NCBI RefSeq assembly: GCF_017355855.1
Contig: NZ_JAFEWD010000001.1
Coordinates: 310,001 to 374,000 of the forward strand
DNA: 64,000 nucleotides
Direction: 5' to 3'
From: Pedobacter sp. SYSU D00535
GTDB lineage: Bacteria; Bacteroidota; Bacteroidia; Sphingobacteriales; Sphingobacteriaceae
Below are positions 7,549 through 17,029 of this stretch, piece by piece. The first letter of the stretch is position 1, and each line of letters opens with the position of its first letter. The position numbers were made by a program, and so were the translations under genes. The notes beneath the pieces are model-generated. The model was not told the origin of the DNA, did not search any database, and saw only the letters and a list, made by a program, of their open reading frames with translations.

Positions 7549-8772
7549 ATGTTATCTGCTACTGGAAAAATAAAACCGCTGGAAACACGTCATCAGGGAA
7601 TCGCCACGCTCTTAGCTTTCGCATTAATACCGCTCTCCGGTTTTGCTACCGACATTTATATCCCTTCTCTACCGAGTATGGCTACGAGCCTAAAAGTAAG
7701 TAACCTCGATGTTCAATTTACTTTAAGTCTCTTCCTTATCAGCTATGGCGTAGCACAGCTCTTTATTGGTAGCATTATAGACAGCTTTGGCCGATACAAG
7801 CTCAGCCTTGCCTGTCTGCTTATTTTTGTGATTTCCTCGGTAGTGATTGCCGAAACAGATAATCTCTACCTGATATATGTGATGCGTATCATTCACGGTA
7901 TCACCGTGGCCACTATCGTAGTAGCCAAACGTGCCTTTTTTGTGGATGTATACGAAGGTGAACAGCGTAAACACTATTTAAGCCTGTTCACTATTATCTG
8001 GTCCAGTGGACCTATCATTGCGCCTTTTATCGGCGGCTACCTGCAGACCAGTTTCGGCTGGGAATCTAACTTTTACTTCCTGGCCGGCTTAGCTACAGTT
8101 TTATTGGTACTCGAATTCCTTTTCAGCGGAGAGACGCTACGACACTTCTCCGACTTTCAGCTGCGAAAGATTGCAGCTATTTATGTAGAGATGATCAAGA
8201 CGCCCAGTTTTAGTTTGGGGATTCTCATGCTGGGCATTGCTTATTGTATGATTATGGTATACAACATGACAGGGCCCTTTATCATCGAAGAATCTTTGCA
8301 TTTGTCGCCTGTCGTTTCCGGCTATTGCTCCCTGGTGCTTGGGTTCGCCTGGATGGTTGGGGGATTTGCTGGCAAAGCAACCATCGGAAAACCCTTCATT
8401 CCGAAAATGGCCTTCAACATTGTGCTGCAAATGTTATTCGTTTTAGCGATGATGATATTGCTGCCCTTGTTTCACAATCTGTATACGCTGGTCTTTTTCG
8501 CCTTCATCATTCATGTAACAGCCGGCTACATCTTCAATAATTACTTTACATTTTGTCTCGGTCGCTTTCCAAAGAACGCCGGCATAGCCGGAGGATTAAC
8601 GGGCGGTATTACGTACGTCATTGTTTCTTTTCTCAGTTATGGAATTATTGCCGTACTTCCGGCTAAAGATGGAGTGAACCTGAGTTACAGCTACCTCATC
8701 CTTACCGTGCTGGCTGCCCTGGTGATGTTTGCAGTGTACCGGCTTACCAGAAAACACGAAGAGGCATACTAA
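7549..8772 (+). CDS. MFS transporter, Bcr/CflA drug-efflux type
   Basis: A 407-residue protein with about twelve membrane helices. The N-terminal signature ATDIYIPSLPSMATSL is characteristic of the Bcr/CflA (DHA1) subfamily. It is followed by the motif-A-like loop GSIIDSFGRYKLSL between helices 2 and 3 and IIWSSGPIIAPFIGGYLQTSFGW (motif C region). It should be an inner-membrane proton antiporter exporting drugs or metabolites; the substrate is unknown. An in-frame ATG at 7495 would add 18 residues, but the promoter-like element at 7533-7540 argues for 7549. Confidence 0.88.
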   Translation: MLSATGKIKPLETRHQGIATLLAFALIPLSGFATDIYIPSLPSMATSLKVSNLDVQFTLSLFLISYGVAQLFIGSIIDSFGRYKLSLACLLIFVISSVVIAETDNLYLIYVMRIIHGITVATIVVAKRAFFVDVYEGEQRKHYLSLFTIIWSSGPIIAPFIGGYLQTSFGWESNFYFLAGLATVLLVLEFLFSGETLRHFSDFQLRKIAAIYVEMIKTPSFSLGILMLGIAYCMIMVYNMTGPFIIEESLHLSPVVSGYCSLVLGFAWMVGGFAGKATIGKPFIPKMAFNIVLQMLFVLAMMILLPLFHNLYTLVFFAFIIHVTAGYIFNNYFTFCLGRFPKNAGIAGGLTGGITYVIVSFLSYGIIAVLPAKDGVNLSYSYLILTVLAALVMFAVYRLTRKHEEAY

Positions 8773-8916
8773 AGGTTGTCTAAGTAATTAAAATGGCGGA
8801 AGCAGCCCTTCAAAAAGTCGTTTTTGACCCGTACTCCACCAAAGCCGATACTATAACTTTGCTGAACGCTAGAGCCCGGCAGGCTCAGCAAATAGAAACT
8901 TCTAAATACAAGTACT

Positions 8917-9357
8917 ATGGCAAGAGTAAGCACGTATCTCAATTTCACCCGCCAAACCGAGGAGGCGTTTAACTTTTATAAATCTGTTTTCGGAGGTGAT
9001 TTCTCCTGTGAGATTGCACGGTTTGGAGACATTCCCGCGCAGGAGGGGATGCCCCCATTGCCGGAAGAAGACAAAAGCCTGATTATGCATATTGAGCTCC
9101 CTATTTTAGGAGGACATGTCTTGATGGGCACTGATGCGCCCGAGTCCATGGGATTTAAAGTAAATGCAGGAAACAACGTCTACATTAATTTAGAGCCGGA
9201 CACTCGGGAAGAAACCAAGAGACTATTTGATGCCTTGTCTGCAGAGGGAGCAATCGAGATGGAACTGCAGGATATGTTCTGGGGTGCCTACTACGGCAGC
9301 TGTAAGGATAAGTTCGGAATACAATGGATGTTCAATTGCAGGGCACAGGCAAGCTAA
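8917..9357 (+). CDS. VOC-family (PhnB-like) protein
   Basis: A 146-residue protein with the PhnB/3-demethylubiquinone-methyltransferase-like VOC layout: YLNFTRQTEEAFNFYKSVFGG at the start, the middle strand HIELPILGGHVLMGTD, and the C-terminal GAYYGSCKDKFGIQWMFNC. The paired beta-alpha-beta-beta-beta units of this fold bind metal and small ligands, but the reaction of PhnB-like members is generally unknown. It is the last plus-strand gene before a long hairpin shared with the convergent lipoprotein gene. Confidence 0.85.
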   Translation: MARVSTYLNFTRQTEEAFNFYKSVFGGDFSCEIARFGDIPAQEGMPPLPEEDKSLIMHIELPILGGHVLMGTDAPESMGFKVNAGNNVYINLEPDTREETKRLFDALSAEGAIEMELQDMFWGAYYGSCKDKFGIQWMFNCRAQAS

Positions 9358-9363
9358 AGTAAA

Positions 9364-9405
9364 GTATAGCTACTTCCACTTTCGGGGAAAGGGAAGTAGC
9401 TATAC
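9364..9405. terminator. Long hairpin between convergent genes, probable terminator
   Basis: A 14-bp perfect inverted repeat (9364-9377 with 9392-9405) continues after one unpaired A into a 5-bp inner stem (CTTTC and GAAAG) with a GGG loop, about 19 bp of pairing in all. On the minus strand it is followed by TTTACTTT, so it most likely ends the lipoprotein gene, whose stop is 2 bp away. It could also block plus-strand read-through. Confidence 0.7.
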
Positions 9406-9406
9406 A

Positions 9407-10243
9407 CTAATTGAATGGCTGAACAACCGCGGTATCTGAACAATTGCCATTTCCAAAGACTAATTTGCGGGTATTTCCTGTTAGATGCTCTACTTTCAAA
9501 ACACCTTTTTTCGGAGAAAATAAAGACTGAGCGCAGCCGTAGTCCAAGATCACCGGATTGATATTTGTCCCTGCTATAAATTCAGTAGAGGCCACTTTGA
9601 TAGCAAGGGAATAATCCTGTTGACTCATCTCCAACTTGTCGTCCTGGATGTCCGTGGTAGCATTTCCTGCCAACCACTTGCTTTTACGTGTGGAAGAAAA
9701 TTTAACTTCCTCGCCACTGGGTTTCAAAAGGAAACTTTGTGCATTAAGGTGATCAATCAGGATAGACGGGGTGGCTTTTGCAGCAGCAATATTTGAATAG
9801 ATAAGTGAACCTTTAAACTTCACACCCTCTACTGAATACAGCTTCGTTTCATCATCTGAACGTACATGAACGTGCTTTCCGGCGACCACAGTCCCATTTT
9901 CAACCGCATCCTCCAACACGACGCTAAGCATTCCCGTCCGGCGTTTGTTATCAGCCCCGAGCAAATTATTAAAAGTAATATCGTACTTCTCTTTGCCTTC
10001 ATCTGTGCGTCCAGCCGTAATAGTGGTACCGCTTAATATACCAGTTTGATTGGGATAATTAGTCCGGATGGACCTCGCTATAAACTCCAGCTCATTAATA
10101 AAACGATCAACTTCCATCACAGACTCGGCTGCTCTCTGGTCGGCGGCAGTAACTTGGGTCTCAGGTTCAGATGCTGGGTCATCTTTACATGCAACTGTAA
10201 GGAGAATGAAGGTGCTGACAATTAGTGTGCGTGTTATTCTCAT
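9407..10243 (-). CDS. Lipoprotein of unknown function
   Basis: A 278-residue protein from the ATG at 10243 (10264 is also in frame). The signal peptide MRITRTLIVSTFILLTVAC ends in a lipobox and is followed by KDDPASEPE, a typical hydrophilic tether. The mature part is mainly predicted beta strands with regular Gly/Thr/Asp turns, for example GTVVAGKHVHVRSDDETKLY and GVKFKGSLIYSN. Two Cys near the C-terminus (YGCAQ and GNCSD) could form a disulphide. I do not recognise a named family. The gene upstream on the same strand encodes an outer-membrane barrel, but a 99-bp gap separates them. Confidence 0.65.
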   Translation of the reverse strand: MRITRTLIVSTFILLTVACKDDPASEPETQVTAADQRAAESVMEVDRFINELEFIARSIRTNYPNQTGILSGTTITAGRTDEGKEKYDITFNNLLGADNKRRTGMLSVVLEDAVENGTVVAGKHVHVRSDDETKLYSVEGVKFKGSLIYSNIAAAKATPSILIDHLNAQSFLLKPSGEEVKFSSTRKSKWLAGNATTDIQDDKLEMSQQDYSLAIKVASTEFIAGTNINPVILDYGCAQSLFSPKKGVLKVEHLTGNTRKLVFGNGNCSDTAVVQPFN

Positions 10244-10342
10244 CTTAGAATAGTTTCGAAGCAATACGCAGAAGTAGCGATCTTTGCTACATTCCGCCCG
10301 AAACTTTTAGATGAGTCTAGTCCTATCAACAGTTTAAAACGC

Positions 10343-11581
10343 TTAAAACCTTTGGCTAATAGCTGCAGTTAATTGCATCCGTTCGCTTGAAAAACCAGCT
10401 ACTGCCCGCGCAACAAAACGGTTCATGGGACTTACGAACAACCCGCCTCCATAACCGTGATGCAAATTCCCCGGCATCCTTTGGAAAGTCCACACCTTGC
10501 CAACATCATAGAAGCCCAGCAAGCCAAATTTTCCACTTACCCGTTTTCCTTCGAGGTTCAATAAAGTAATACGGGTTTCGAGGTTATTGTACCAGAGGTG
10601 ATCGCCGGCAAAACGAAACTTTCGGTATCCGAGCAGATTATCCTGGCTCCCCAGAAAAGCCTGTTGGTAAAATTCGGGCGCTCCAGCCGTAAAGCCAGCG
10701 CCCATACGATTGGCTAATACCCAGCTACGGTTTTTATTGAGGGCAGTATATACGGACAGGCTAGGAAAGGCCTGAGTGTATGAGCCTGAATACTGATTCA
10801 ACCCCGCATACCCGTGTAAGCGTACCGAGAAAAAAAGACCTTTCGTTGGTAGCAGGACATCGTCTCGTTTGTCTACATTAAAAGTTAAAGCAAGTCCTCC
10901 GTGTGTTTTATCCTGTTGCAGGTAGTCGTATTCCCTAATGATTTGCGGGCTGTTTATATACCTGTTGTTATTATCACCAGGATCAAAGGTAAAATGCTGA
11001 AGGGACGGACCGACGGCTATAGAGGTGGATTTCGAAAGGTTAAATCTGAATGCCGGATCAATCTGAAATAAGGAAAACTTCACCCGGTAGAACCGCCTGA
11101 AATCAGTAGACTGATCAAAATAGGTATTGTTACCTCTGCCAAAATAATTAATGATATTGCCCTTTATATCTGCAAAGGCATTAATAATTAGATCCGTGCT
11201 TCGGAAAAGAGAGAGCCACTCGCCCTGGTATTTTGCTTGTACCGCTTCTGAGTTCAAGTTTTTTAAAAGTGCTACCTTCTGTAGGATAGAATGTGCTCTT
11301 TCCGAGCTGTCAGGTCTCACGTATTTGTATCCTATCCCTAAGAAGAGTCCATCCAAAGCCCGAAGATCCACAGCCGGAACGATCCCTGAGGGGTTTTTAT
11401 CTCTGCTTTTTTTGGCTTGAGAAATAGCGGCGGCAGCAGCCGTATCAGCTGGAGGAGTATCAGGAGGTGTGACGGTTTCGGGAAGTTGATTAATCGTGCT
11501 GTCCTGCGGACTAATCAGAACTTGTGCCCTGAGGGTCACTGCGATATGTAGACATAGTATAGTCAGAAGCGTTTTTAGCAT
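10343..11581 (-). CDS. Outer-membrane beta-barrel protein of Omp85/surface-antigen type
   Basis: A 412-residue protein with a signal peptide (MLKTLLTILCLHIAVTLRAQ), a Pro/Ala/Thr-rich linker to about residue 60, then alternating amphipathic strands to a C-terminal Phe (TAAISQRF), the usual last residue of outer-membrane barrels. The stretch FLGSQDNLLGYRKFRFAG resembles the conserved loop-6 motif of Omp85/bacterial surface antigen barrels (L.GY..-RFxG). There are no visible POTRA repeats, so this is a barrel-only member, not BamA. The substrate or partner is unknown. Confidence 0.75.
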   Translation of the reverse strand: MLKTLLTILCLHIAVTLRAQVLISPQDSTINQLPETVTPPDTPPADTAAAAAISQAKKSRDKNPSGIVPAVDLRALDGLFLGIGYKYVRPDSSERAHSILQKVALLKNLNSEAVQAKYQGEWLSLFRSTDLIINAFADIKGNIINYFGRGNNTYFDQSTDFRRFYRVKFSLFQIDPAFRFNLSKSTSIAVGPSLQHFTFDPGDNNNRYINSPQIIREYDYLQQDKTHGGLALTFNVDKRDDVLLPTKGLFFSVRLHGYAGLNQYSGSYTQAFPSLSVYTALNKNRSWVLANRMGAGFTAGAPEFYQQAFLGSQDNLLGYRKFRFAGDHLWYNNLETRITLLNLEGKRVSGKFGLLGFYDVGKVWTFQRMPGNLHHGYGGGLFVSPMNRFVARAVAGFSSERMQLTAAISQRF

Positions 11582-11725
11582 AGGGTGATGTTGTATTATT
11601 AGGTATGATTAACAGTTGGCAGGTAATGCTGTTTTTGAGAGTAAGATGATGCCAATGTTAAATTCTTCTGATGCTTCAAACTAAAAAGGTTCTGCAAAGT
11701 TCTATTGTCGAAAAATTAACGCTTA

Positions 11726-12259
11726 ATGGAACAACCCTTAATTATCACAAGAGAAAACGCTGACGCGGTATGGGCAGCGGTCGAGCGAGAGCTGGAGGTT
11801 TTAAGTCCTCTACCTGCCTTACGTCTTGAGCTGGAACAAAATGAACGCCGGGTGATTCTTGAATTAGACGGCACCCGCCAAAAAACCACCTATAGCTCCA
11901 TCATCTACAATCAAATTGACTTTCGTTTTTCCATTCACCCTCAGGGGTTTATTGACGAATTGGGGAAATTCTTCGGGATGCAGGACGCTGTGCTGGGATA
12001 TCGTGAGTTTGATGAGAAGTTCGTGGTAAAAACAAATCAGGAAGGGAAAGCAGAGGCAATTTTTTCAGATGCTTCCACAAGAGAGCTGCTTCAGTCGGTT
12101 CCTGGTCTTTGCCTCGGGATTGTTCAATACCTTACTGAGGATGAAAATGGTAAAGTTCCCTTCCTTGAATTACAGGTGGACGGTTGTATTACCGACGTAA
12201 GTGTGTTGAAAGGCTTGTACGACGCCTTTTTTCAGATATTGATTGGAGTAGACGTTTAG
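11726..12259 (+). CDS. Hypothetical protein, 177 aa
   Basis: A soluble, mildly acidic protein with no signal peptide or membrane helix. It starts MEQPLIITRENADAVWAAVE and has mixed alpha/beta character, with a distinctive FRFSIHPQGFIDELGKFFGM near the middle. I do not recognise a family. It is convergent with dnaE2, whose stop is 28 bp away, and divergent from the barrel gene. Length, amino-acid use and codon regularity look like a real gene. Confidence 0.6.
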   Translation: MEQPLIITRENADAVWAAVERELEVLSPLPALRLELEQNERRVILELDGTRQKTTYSSIIYNQIDFRFSIHPQGFIDELGKFFGMQDAVLGYREFDEKFVVKTNQEGKAEAIFSDASTRELLQSVPGLCLGIVQYLTEDENGKVPFLELQVDGCITDVSVLKGLYDAFFQILIGVDV

Positions 12260-12286
12260 CACACGACATTTCTTTTTTACAGGTAC

Positions 12287-15200
12287 CTATCTGAAATTTC
12301 TGGCTTTCGGGAAGACTTCCGGTTGGGCATTTTCCCTCACCTGAGTTCGTTTGTTTTCTGCCGGAAAAGGAGTTTTTTCATCTGCTCGTGAAAGTGTGAG
12401 TAGGGGCAGGTGTTCATTTTCAGTAACGCTTAGTCCTCGCAACAACTTGGTCAGGTCAAAACATCGTTTTGCAATCACATGGATCACCTGTCCTTCGCGC
12501 TGCAGCTTTCCTTCCACCATCAATAGCTTGGCGCCGAGAATTTCTTTACGGTACTTTTCAAATAAACTTTGAAATACCACCAGGTTGGTGAAGCCTGTTT
12601 CATCCTCAATGGTGATAAAGCAAACTCCGCCCGCAGTTCCGGGTCTTTGGCGGACCAGTACCAGACCTGCAGCCTTCACCAGCGTGCCGTCTTTTACATC
12701 GTTTATCTCTTTCGAGGAAAGAATGTGCAGCAAGCGAAGCTTTTCGCGGATAAAACTAAGTGGATGGGCCTTAAGCGACAGTGCAGTAGTAGCATAATCA
12801 TGTACTACATGTTCGGGCATACTCATTAGCGGAAGACTGATCTGTGTTTCAAGACTGCTGGCTGAAGGCTGCCCTTCGAATAATGCTACCGGACGGTCAT
12901 GCAAGGCCGAAACCTCCCATAAAGCCTGTCGCCGGTCAAGCCCGCATGAGCGAAAAGCATCGGCATCTGCCAGTCGTTCAAGGGCGGCATGAGGGACACC
13001 GGCATCGCGTAAAGCAGCAATGCTTTTATACCCTGTACCTCTTCCGGCCACCAACACATCGGCATCGTCCTCACGCATCCCTTTTATCTGGCGAAAGCCT
13101 AAACGAATAGCGAAGTAACTTCCAGATTTCTCTTCCAGCACGTTATCCCAGTAGGAGTGATTAATATCTGCTGGACGGACTTCTACACCATGCTTCTTTG
13201 CATCAATTACTACTTGAGCCGGCTGATAGAAACCCATTGGCATACTGTTCAATAAGGAAGCGGCAAAGATATCTGGATAGTAGCATTTGATCCAGGACGA
13301 AACATATACCAGCAGAGCAAAACTGGCCGCATGGCTTTCCGGGAAACCGTAACTCCCAAATCCCTCCAGCTGTTTAAAAACCCGGTGGGCAAACTCTTCA
13401 TCATATCCCCGGGCGGTCATGCCATCCACCAGTTTCTTTTCAAATTGTGTCACCAGTCCCTTCATTTTAAAGGTAGCCATGCTGCGGCGCAGTTCATCAG
13501 CCTCTGCAGGTGTAAAACCGGCGGCTACAATGGCAATCTTCATGGCCTGCTCCTGAAATAACGGCACACCCAGCGTCTTCCCCAGGATTTCTTCCAGTTC
13601 CTTCGATGGGTATACCACTGCTTCCTCTCCATTTCGACGACGGAGGTAGGGGTGAACCATATCGCCTTGAATGGGCCCCGGACGAACAATGGCTACTTCA
13701 ATCACCAAATCGTAAAAGCATTGTGGTTTAAGACGGGGCAGCATAGTTTGTTGTGCTCGGCTTTCAATCTGAAAAACGCCTATTGTGTCTGCCGCGCTGA
13801 TCATATCATAAACTACCGGATCGTCTTGCGGAATATTTGCCAGCGTAAAATCCTGATTATAATGCTCTTTAGCCAGATCAAAAGCTTTTCGGATACAGGT
13901 AAGCATCCCCAAGCCAAGCACGTCAATCTTTAAAAATCCCAGTGCGTCAATATCATCTTTATTCCACTCGATATTGGTCCGGTTTTCCATGCGGGCATTC
14001 AGAATAGGGCAGAGGTCAGTAAGTTTACCCTGGGTAATGACAAAGCCGCCTGTATGCTGTCCCAGCTGACGCGGAAAACCCATCATTTGGGCAGTTAACT
14101 GAAGTACTTTGCGCAAATGCGGATCCCTGGGATTTAGTCCCTGTTCCAACAATCGCTGCTCTTCGAACCACTCATCGGTAAACTCCCATATAGCACCTGA
14201 AAGACGGTTAATTGTATCCACTGACAAACCCATCGCTTTCCCCACATCTCTGATTGCCCCCTTTTGATGTTGCTGAGTAACGGTTGCTACAATGGCTGCC
14301 CGATCTCGACCGTATTTATTATAGATGTACTGGATGACTTCCTCCCGGCGTTCATGCTCAAAATCCACATCAATATCAGGCGGTTCATTGCGGGCAGAAG
14401 AGATAAAGCGCTCAAACAAAAGATCAAACTTAGTGGGATCAACAGAGGTGATGCCCAGGCAATAACAAACCGTAGAGTTGGCTGCAGAACCCCGTCCCTG
14501 GCAAAGGATTCCCTGCTCCCTGGCAAAACGGACGATATCGTATACAGTAAGAAAATACGATGCATAGTTCATTTCCTCCATAAAACGCAACTCATGCTCA
14601 ATGGACTTCACCATCTTTTCAGGTATCGGATCTCCAAAGCGTTCTTTAGCACCTTTCCAGGCCAGGTAAACGAGCTCTTCCTGGGGGGTACGTCCCTCGG
14701 TAATAATTTCTTCGGGATACACATATTTCAACTCCGCCAATGAAAACTGGCAGGCCTCCGAAATTTCAAGGGTACGCTCAATAGTATCAGGGTATTGCCG
14801 GAACAGGCGTAACATTTCATCTATCGGTTTCAGGTGCCGCTCGGCATTCTGATGCAGTTTAAATCCTGCAGTATGAATGGTGCACTTCTCTCTGACACAG
14901 GTGAGTATATCCTGCAACTCCCGGCGATTAGGTTCGTGATAATGCACATCATTGGTAGCGACCAGTGGAATTTGTAACTGCCCGGCCAGCTGCGCTAAGC
15001 GATAAAGCTTTTTATGATCATCACCCTGATAGCTGCGACATGCTGCCAGATAAAGATTGTCACCAAAGGCCTCCCGGTACTCCTGCAATTGTTGTTTAAA
15101 ATTCGCTTCAAAATCAAAAGCAGCGGTTAAACCGGATGGGGGTAAGGCTATTAGTTTCAGTCCTTTACTATACTCATAGACATCTGCTTTATAGAGGTGA

Positions 15201-15511
15201 CATTCCCCTTTCTCCGCCCTCAGATTTCCTGTACTAAGCAAGGCAGAAAGCCTGGAATACGCATTCTTATCAGTAGGATAAGCCAGCAAACTGGGGCCAT
15301 CCAATAAATCAAGGCGACAGGCCGGGATAAGTCGAATCTCTTTTCCCTTTGCTGCTGCGTGGGCGCGAACAATGCCAGCCAGCGTATTGCGGTCGGTGAT
15401 GGCAATGGTTTTATATCCATAAATAAGGGCCTGTTCTACCAATTCTTCGGGATGAGAAGCTCCTCTCAGAAAACTGAAGTTGCTGGTGACCTGTAATTCT
15501 GCATAGCTCAT
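12287..15511 (-). CDS. dnaE2: Error-prone DNA polymerase (alpha subunit type)
   Basis: A 1074-residue C-family polymerase from the ATG at 15511; an in-frame ATG at 15553 would overlap imuB. The PHP domain starts at once (YAELQVTSNFSFLRGASHPEELVEQA). The palm carries GRGSAANSTVCYCLGIT and the catalytic PDIDVDFEHERREEV with its Asp residues. The OB-fold tRNA-anti domain is near the end (TLVKAAGLVLVRQRPGTAGGVCF). The short length (about 1070 against about 1160 for DnaE1) and the imuA-imuB neighbours identify DnaE2. It extends past lesions with the ImuB subunit and is a source of damage-induced mutation. Only 14 bp separate it from imuB, so the three genes look like one operon. Confidence 0.95.
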   Translation of the reverse strand: MSYAELQVTSNFSFLRGASHPEELVEQALIYGYKTIAITDRNTLAGIVRAHAAAKGKEIRLIPACRLDLLDGPSLLAYPTDKNAYSRLSALLSTGNLRAEKGECHLYKADVYEYSKGLKLIALPPSGLTAAFDFEANFKQQLQEYREAFGDNLYLAACRSYQGDDHKKLYRLAQLAGQLQIPLVATNDVHYHEPNRRELQDILTCVREKCTIHTAGFKLHQNAERHLKPIDEMLRLFRQYPDTIERTLEISEACQFSLAELKYVYPEEIITEGRTPQEELVYLAWKGAKERFGDPIPEKMVKSIEHELRFMEEMNYASYFLTVYDIVRFAREQGILCQGRGSAANSTVCYCLGITSVDPTKFDLLFERFISSARNEPPDIDVDFEHERREEVIQYIYNKYGRDRAAIVATVTQQHQKGAIRDVGKAMGLSVDTINRLSGAIWEFTDEWFEEQRLLEQGLNPRDPHLRKVLQLTAQMMGFPRQLGQHTGGFVITQGKLTDLCPILNARMENRTNIEWNKDDIDALGFLKIDVLGLGMLTCIRKAFDLAKEHYNQDFTLANIPQDDPVVYDMISAADTIGVFQIESRAQQTMLPRLKPQCFYDLVIEVAIVRPGPIQGDMVHPYLRRRNGEEAVVYPSKELEEILGKTLGVPLFQEQAMKIAIVAAGFTPAEADELRRSMATFKMKGLVTQFEKKLVDGMTARGYDEEFAHRVFKQLEGFGSYGFPESHAASFALLVYVSSWIKCYYPDIFAASLLNSMPMGFYQPAQVVIDAKKHGVEVRPADINHSYWDNVLEEKSGSYFAIRLGFRQIKGMREDDADVLVAGRGTGYKSIAALRDAGVPHAALERLADADAFRSCGLDRRQALWEVSALHDRPVALFEGQPSASSLETQISLPLMSMPEHVVHDYATTALSLKAHPLSFIREKLRLLHILSSKEINDVKDGTLVKAAGLVLVRQRPGTAGGVCFITIEDETGFTNLVVFQSLFEKYRKEILGAKLLMVEGKLQREGQVIHVIAKRCFDLTKLLRGLSVTENEHLPLLTLSRADEKTPFPAENKRTQVRENAQPEVFPKARNFR

Positions 15512-15525
15512 ATTTGTTCTCTTCC

Positions 15526-17028
15526 TCAGGCAAAAAATCCATGAATAAACCATTCAGCAGGGGCATCACTACTATAATGACCAGAGCGGAACAGCCAGTA
15601 CCGCCGACCTTCTTCGTCCTCTACCTGGTAATAGTCGCGATGCACGCCTGCCTCCAGCCACCATTCTCGCTCTATCCGTTCAGGACCGTCGGCTTTCTTA
15701 ATATAATGTAGCTGCCCTTTATAGCGGAAAGACATGGGCGGATAATCGGGAACCGGTGCAGTTACTTCAATGCGGCCGGGTCGCGCTAGCAATAACATGG
15801 GCCGGGGCCGGTCGCTTCGCCATTCAATAGCGGGTTTTGCAGTGATGGAGGATGCTGTTTTTAGAGAGCGCTCCGGCCAGTAATGCTCATCAGGTAAATA
15901 TTTATGAATGGTATCAGGACCAATGCGAGCCGCTAGCCGATCCAGCAATTCCGTTACTTCCAGCTCATTTACAGTAGTATTGCTGGCCCACAAAGCTTCC
16001 TGCGCTACCGATACATCTTCTACCTTGGGAGCTTCCATCACAAATAGTTCTATCCCAAGAGCAGGTTCAATATCAGCTATTTTAAGTTGAAACAACTTGA
16101 ACAAGTGAGGGATATGATGACTGGGCTCATTGGTACCAATAGCTACCTGCTGGATCTGCCCATCCACACGGTAACATTTCAAAACTGCCGTTCTCAAACC
16201 TTTGCCTTCTTGATGCAGTCGCTTGCAGAGCGTTTCCAAAAGGGTCTGTACTGCAATTTCAATCCCTGTAGCGGTACGAATAGGCTCCAGACAGGGCAAT
16301 CGCTCCTGGTATGGTTCCACTACCTGCAGCGGACTTATGTATTCAGCTTCCTGTCCCAGCGCCTGATTTAATCTTAACAGTAAGTGCTCGCCAAAGCGCC
16401 GCCGCAAAGCAGAGCGGGGGATGCCTATAAAGCTGCTGATTTGATAAAATCCCAGCTTATGCAAGCGCTGCAACACGTCCTGCTCCAGTCGTAAAGCAGC
16501 AGGAGGTAGGGGAAGCAGTGCTTCGGTTTGTTTGCCGCTTTCTACCAAAGGACTTACTTTCCCAAATCGCGCAACCGCCCAGGCAGCACCGATCGTATCT
16601 GCTATAGCTACCCGTACATGATATCCTTTACTGCCTAGTCGGTTAATGATCTCTTTTAAGTAGCTCTTTTCTCCTCCCCAAAGGTGTGCACAGCCGGATA
16701 CGTCGAGAATCAAACCATCAGGAAGATCTACCGCTACCACCGGGGTATAGCGGATGCACCATTCGCCCAAAGCCTCCAATAATTTAGCTTCCCGCCCTGG
16801 CTTCTCGTCAAACACCTGGATCTCAGGAACCATCGCTTTAGCATCTGCCAACACCATTCCTTTGCTTATTCCTTCCGCTGCGGCGGAAACATTTACAGCA
16901 GTAATAATCTTTCTGCCACGCTCCGGACGAACAAAAACCAGAGGCAGCTGAGCCAGTTCAGGCTGGCGCAGGCTAAACCAATCTGTAAGCAGATGACGAA
17001 ACCATATTGAAACAAAGCGCTTTTGCAT
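15526..17028 (-). CDS. imuB: Y-family polymerase-like accessory protein ImuB
   Basis: A 500-residue protein from the ATG at 17028, 1 bp after the imuA stop, so translation is probably coupled. It has a Y-family fold, with the N-terminal FVSIWFRHLLTDWF and the LDVSGCAHLWGGE segment. The acidic residues of active Y-family enzymes are missing at both places (no DxD in motif 1 and DVSG instead of SIDE). This is the known state of ImuB, which is an inactive scaffold that links DnaE2 to the beta clamp and ImuA. The thumb and little-finger region, with IPRSALRRRFGEHLLLRLNQALG, is intact. Confidence 0.92.
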   Translation of the reverse strand: MQKRFVSIWFRHLLTDWFSLRQPELAQLPLVFVRPERGRKIITAVNVSAAAEGISKGMVLADAKAMVPEIQVFDEKPGREAKLLEALGEWCIRYTPVVAVDLPDGLILDVSGCAHLWGGEKSYLKEIINRLGSKGYHVRVAIADTIGAAWAVARFGKVSPLVESGKQTEALLPLPPAALRLEQDVLQRLHKLGFYQISSFIGIPRSALRRRFGEHLLLRLNQALGQEAEYISPLQVVEPYQERLPCLEPIRTATGIEIAVQTLLETLCKRLHQEGKGLRTAVLKCYRVDGQIQQVAIGTNEPSHHIPHLFKLFQLKIADIEPALGIELFVMEAPKVEDVSVAQEALWASNTTVNELEVTELLDRLAARIGPDTIHKYLPDEHYWPERSLKTASSITAKPAIEWRSDRPRPMLLLARPGRIEVTAPVPDYPPMSFRYKGQLHYIKKADGPERIEREWWLEAGVHRDYYQVEDEEGRRYWLFRSGHYSSDAPAEWFIHGFFA

Positions 17029-17029
17029 A

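Noticed and set aside
8793-8972. 59-codon ORF (MAEAALQKVVFDPYS start) in front of the VOC gene
   Set aside because: Its last third runs over the VOC gene in another frame and no family is recognisable. It may be a chance ORF or a remnant.
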